This document shows, one piece after another, positions 63,701 to 64,000 of a DNA stretch of 64,000 nucleotides. The notes under the pieces were generated by a model. The model saw nothing but the letters and a program-made list of their open reading frames with translations, had not been told where the DNA came from and searched no databases. Location of the stretch: NCBI GenBank assembly GCA_902728285.1, contig CACVBU010000567.1, positions 310,001 to 374,000 on the forward strand, written 5' to 3'. How positions within the stretch are numbered: the stretch's first letter is position 1; each line of letters opens with the position of its first letter. This DNA is from Clytia hemisphaerica (Eukaryota > Cnidaria > Hydrozoa > Leptothecata > Clytiidae). The translations under genes were made by a program, and so were the position numbers.

Positions 63701-63789
63701 GGTTCATTGGTTTCGCGGGAAACAAGGTTTAAGTTTGAAACTGAGAAAGCAGGGGCTTTAACCCTGGTGCTGTTTAAAGAGTTATTCAT
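60745..63789 (-). CDS. RTE-like LINE endonuclease / reverse transcriptase, intact
   Basis: A single uninterrupted frame of 1014 residues from the ATG at 63789. Residues of about 65-310 are an APE-type endonuclease (STFNVRSLSLVSRKQ, LSIQEHRFLH, LAGDFNAQLG, VGSDHRVVSAH). The RT spans about 500-850 with GGIIPVPKKGD, NYRGITLMPIAAK, QNGFRKGRSTLSQI, CFVDFKKAFDSI, AGVLQGDTLAPFLF and the catalytic LDFADDLALVA. The C-terminus has YGSETWTMTKSMEKSLDG and RRLTFSGHCFR, as in RTE-type proteins of invertebrates. It is the only LINE here without stop, frameshift or insertion, so it may be young. Lack of a separate ORF1 fits the RTE group. Confidence 0.9.
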   Translation of the reverse strand: MNNSLNSTRVKAPAFSVSNLNLVSRETNEPSSPNSPERVDGDRIESVTKPKTQRLLVCKHPAIFSTFNVRSLSLVSRKQELLSCFSKFQIDVLSIQEHRFLHKDIEFLHSNLGKNKLVTASAWKNSQGTTIGGIGMLLSSRAAENLLSLRKISNRIIVAEFNSNPKTTFVACYSPTNVSEQVDVDSFYSILSQTILSIPAHNFLILAGDFNAQLGNDNVKFSYHKSTNRNGNKLFDFMLQHQLVATNTLFMKNTNKLWTFQHPSGTKSQIDYVLVRNKWKNSVRNAQSYFSFSSVGSDHRVVSAHICLSLRSSKKCKPNPLKSIDWQQVYTSSNLRSIYAVEVKNRFDLLSRPDHNIEEKYQTLVDANEHVCLSLLPKKVKTKRTHLSENDLVIAARNEYDKVKARHLSRATRRTSKRLADAQKYLDEAYLTAEASFIQGKIDSISHLHFSNQHSAAWKTINELSGRKDHPSIQLKGGSPEKRKENWLAHFKSLLGNPPLLGPDQLPLNQVFDLLHISTESFTKDELKIALKSFSINKSSGLDNIPTVLWKDPIFLDLLLEFCNHTFNDFVPPSAWLTGGIIPVPKKGDLTLASNYRGITLMPIAAKIYNKLLFNRIVPILDPLLRRNQNGFRKGRSTLSQILSIRRILEEMRKLNKDAFICFVDFKKAFDSISREKMFQILGLYGIPEKIINAIQALYTSSKAKVVSPDGDTDIFNIQAGVLQGDTLAPFLFIVVLDYVLRISVDTFNKKGIQIKTPQGTRDPGLFVTDLDFADDLALVAESIQNLEILLHSLETAASQVGLYCNEKKTEYLCSSENFLPLFSLKGVDIKKVIDFNYLGSLINSSDSDFKTRKALAWKACNKLNKIWQCDLDNNLKLKIFKCLVEPILLYGSETWTMTKSMEKSLDGCYTNLLKRVQNLDWRDHPNLAQIYQGLPRISSVLFSRRLTFSGHCFRAKSEIISDILLWCPTGPRRSRKRTFLDNLRRETGLELEELKTVMSDRELWRERYSVFPT

Positions 63790-64000
63790 GGTATTTCTTT
63801 CGATAGCTAAATGTTTCTAATGCTCCGCGCCACTGGATACATCATAGGGAGAATGACAGTAAATACTGTCTAAAGAGGTCAACCACCCCATGAGGCAAAA
63901 ATAAAACACTGCAAGAAGCCAACCTATGCAGAGTGTGCAGTACCCAACTAACTTGGGCAAAATCCCTTTAGCCTGGAGGCCAAACGGACAGATAGGAGAA
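63790..64000 (-). other. Presumed leader of the RTE-like LINE
   Basis: No frame, no clear boundary; the element may extend past the window. Confidence 0.35.

Larger units (their letters stand above)
60727..64000 (-). mobile_element. RTE-like LINE (5' end at or beyond the right edge)
   Basis: The 3' untranslated part is only 18 bases and ends in GGATGATGATGA, as in RTE elements. The ORF is 60745-63789. The region 63790-64000 has no frame and is probably its leader. Confidence 0.75.

Overview
The window looks like a piece of nuclear genome from an AT-rich invertebrate animal, possibly a cnidarian or another early-branching or marine lineage. It has a conserved spliceosomal gene with at least 14 small exons and GT-AG introns. 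It also carries CR1-like, RTE-like and Penelope-like retroelements, a piggyBac transposon and many small non-autonomous DNA transposons. The phylum cannot be fixed from the sequence alone. No bacterial or organelle signal was seen.

The backbone of the left half is CWC27, a cyclophilin-type spliceosome protein, on the minus strand. Exon 1 is at 36290-36331 and exon 14 at 1848-1925; the last short exon lies beyond the left edge. All exon phases agree. Two other genes sit inside its introns. Intron 8 (6379-23337) holds, on the same strand, a large gene at 8104-11996. Its product would carry a NERD-like nuclease domain, a superfamily 1 helicase and a C-terminal module repeated three times; a one-base frameshift interrupts it. 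Intron 5 (24689-29137) holds, on the opposite strand, a two-exon gene for a secreted, very acidic protein (26631-28640). The first 273 bases carry the start of a further minus-strand protein with a Cys/His-rich head.

Introns and flanks are crowded with mobile DNA. 13852-18190 is a symmetric element with a repeated 17-base motif at both ends, two related satellite arrays in opposite orientation, and a Penelope-like insertion. 18571-19515 is a 118-bp satellite. 20188-22089 is a foldback element with arms of about 750 bp. 24953-25965 is a decayed LINE ORF1. 32530-34340 and 39097-39894 are elements built from many copies of one short motif. 39948-42980 is an element filled with a 43-bp palindromic satellite and carrying another insertion. 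44211-45092 is a MITE with a second MITE nested inside it.

The right end, from about 45.9 kb to 64 kb, is a retrotransposon nest. A CR1/L2-type LINE (46298-55565) is interrupted by a 532-bp MITE and by a complete piggyBac element (49369-54987). Removing both insertions with one target-site copy each restores the LINE reading frame exactly. A second CR1-type LINE (about 55616-60145) starts with a 2A-like peptide and has its own MITE in codon 9. A third, RTE-like LINE (60727-64000, minus strand) has an intact 1014-residue ORF.

Two themes recur. Several unrelated-looking non-autonomous elements share one design: a short motif of 9-17 bases reiterated many times, often changing orientation between the two halves. 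Separately, five coding frames are each broken by what looks like loss of one base from an A or T run, which suggests either recent decay or consensus errors in the assembly.
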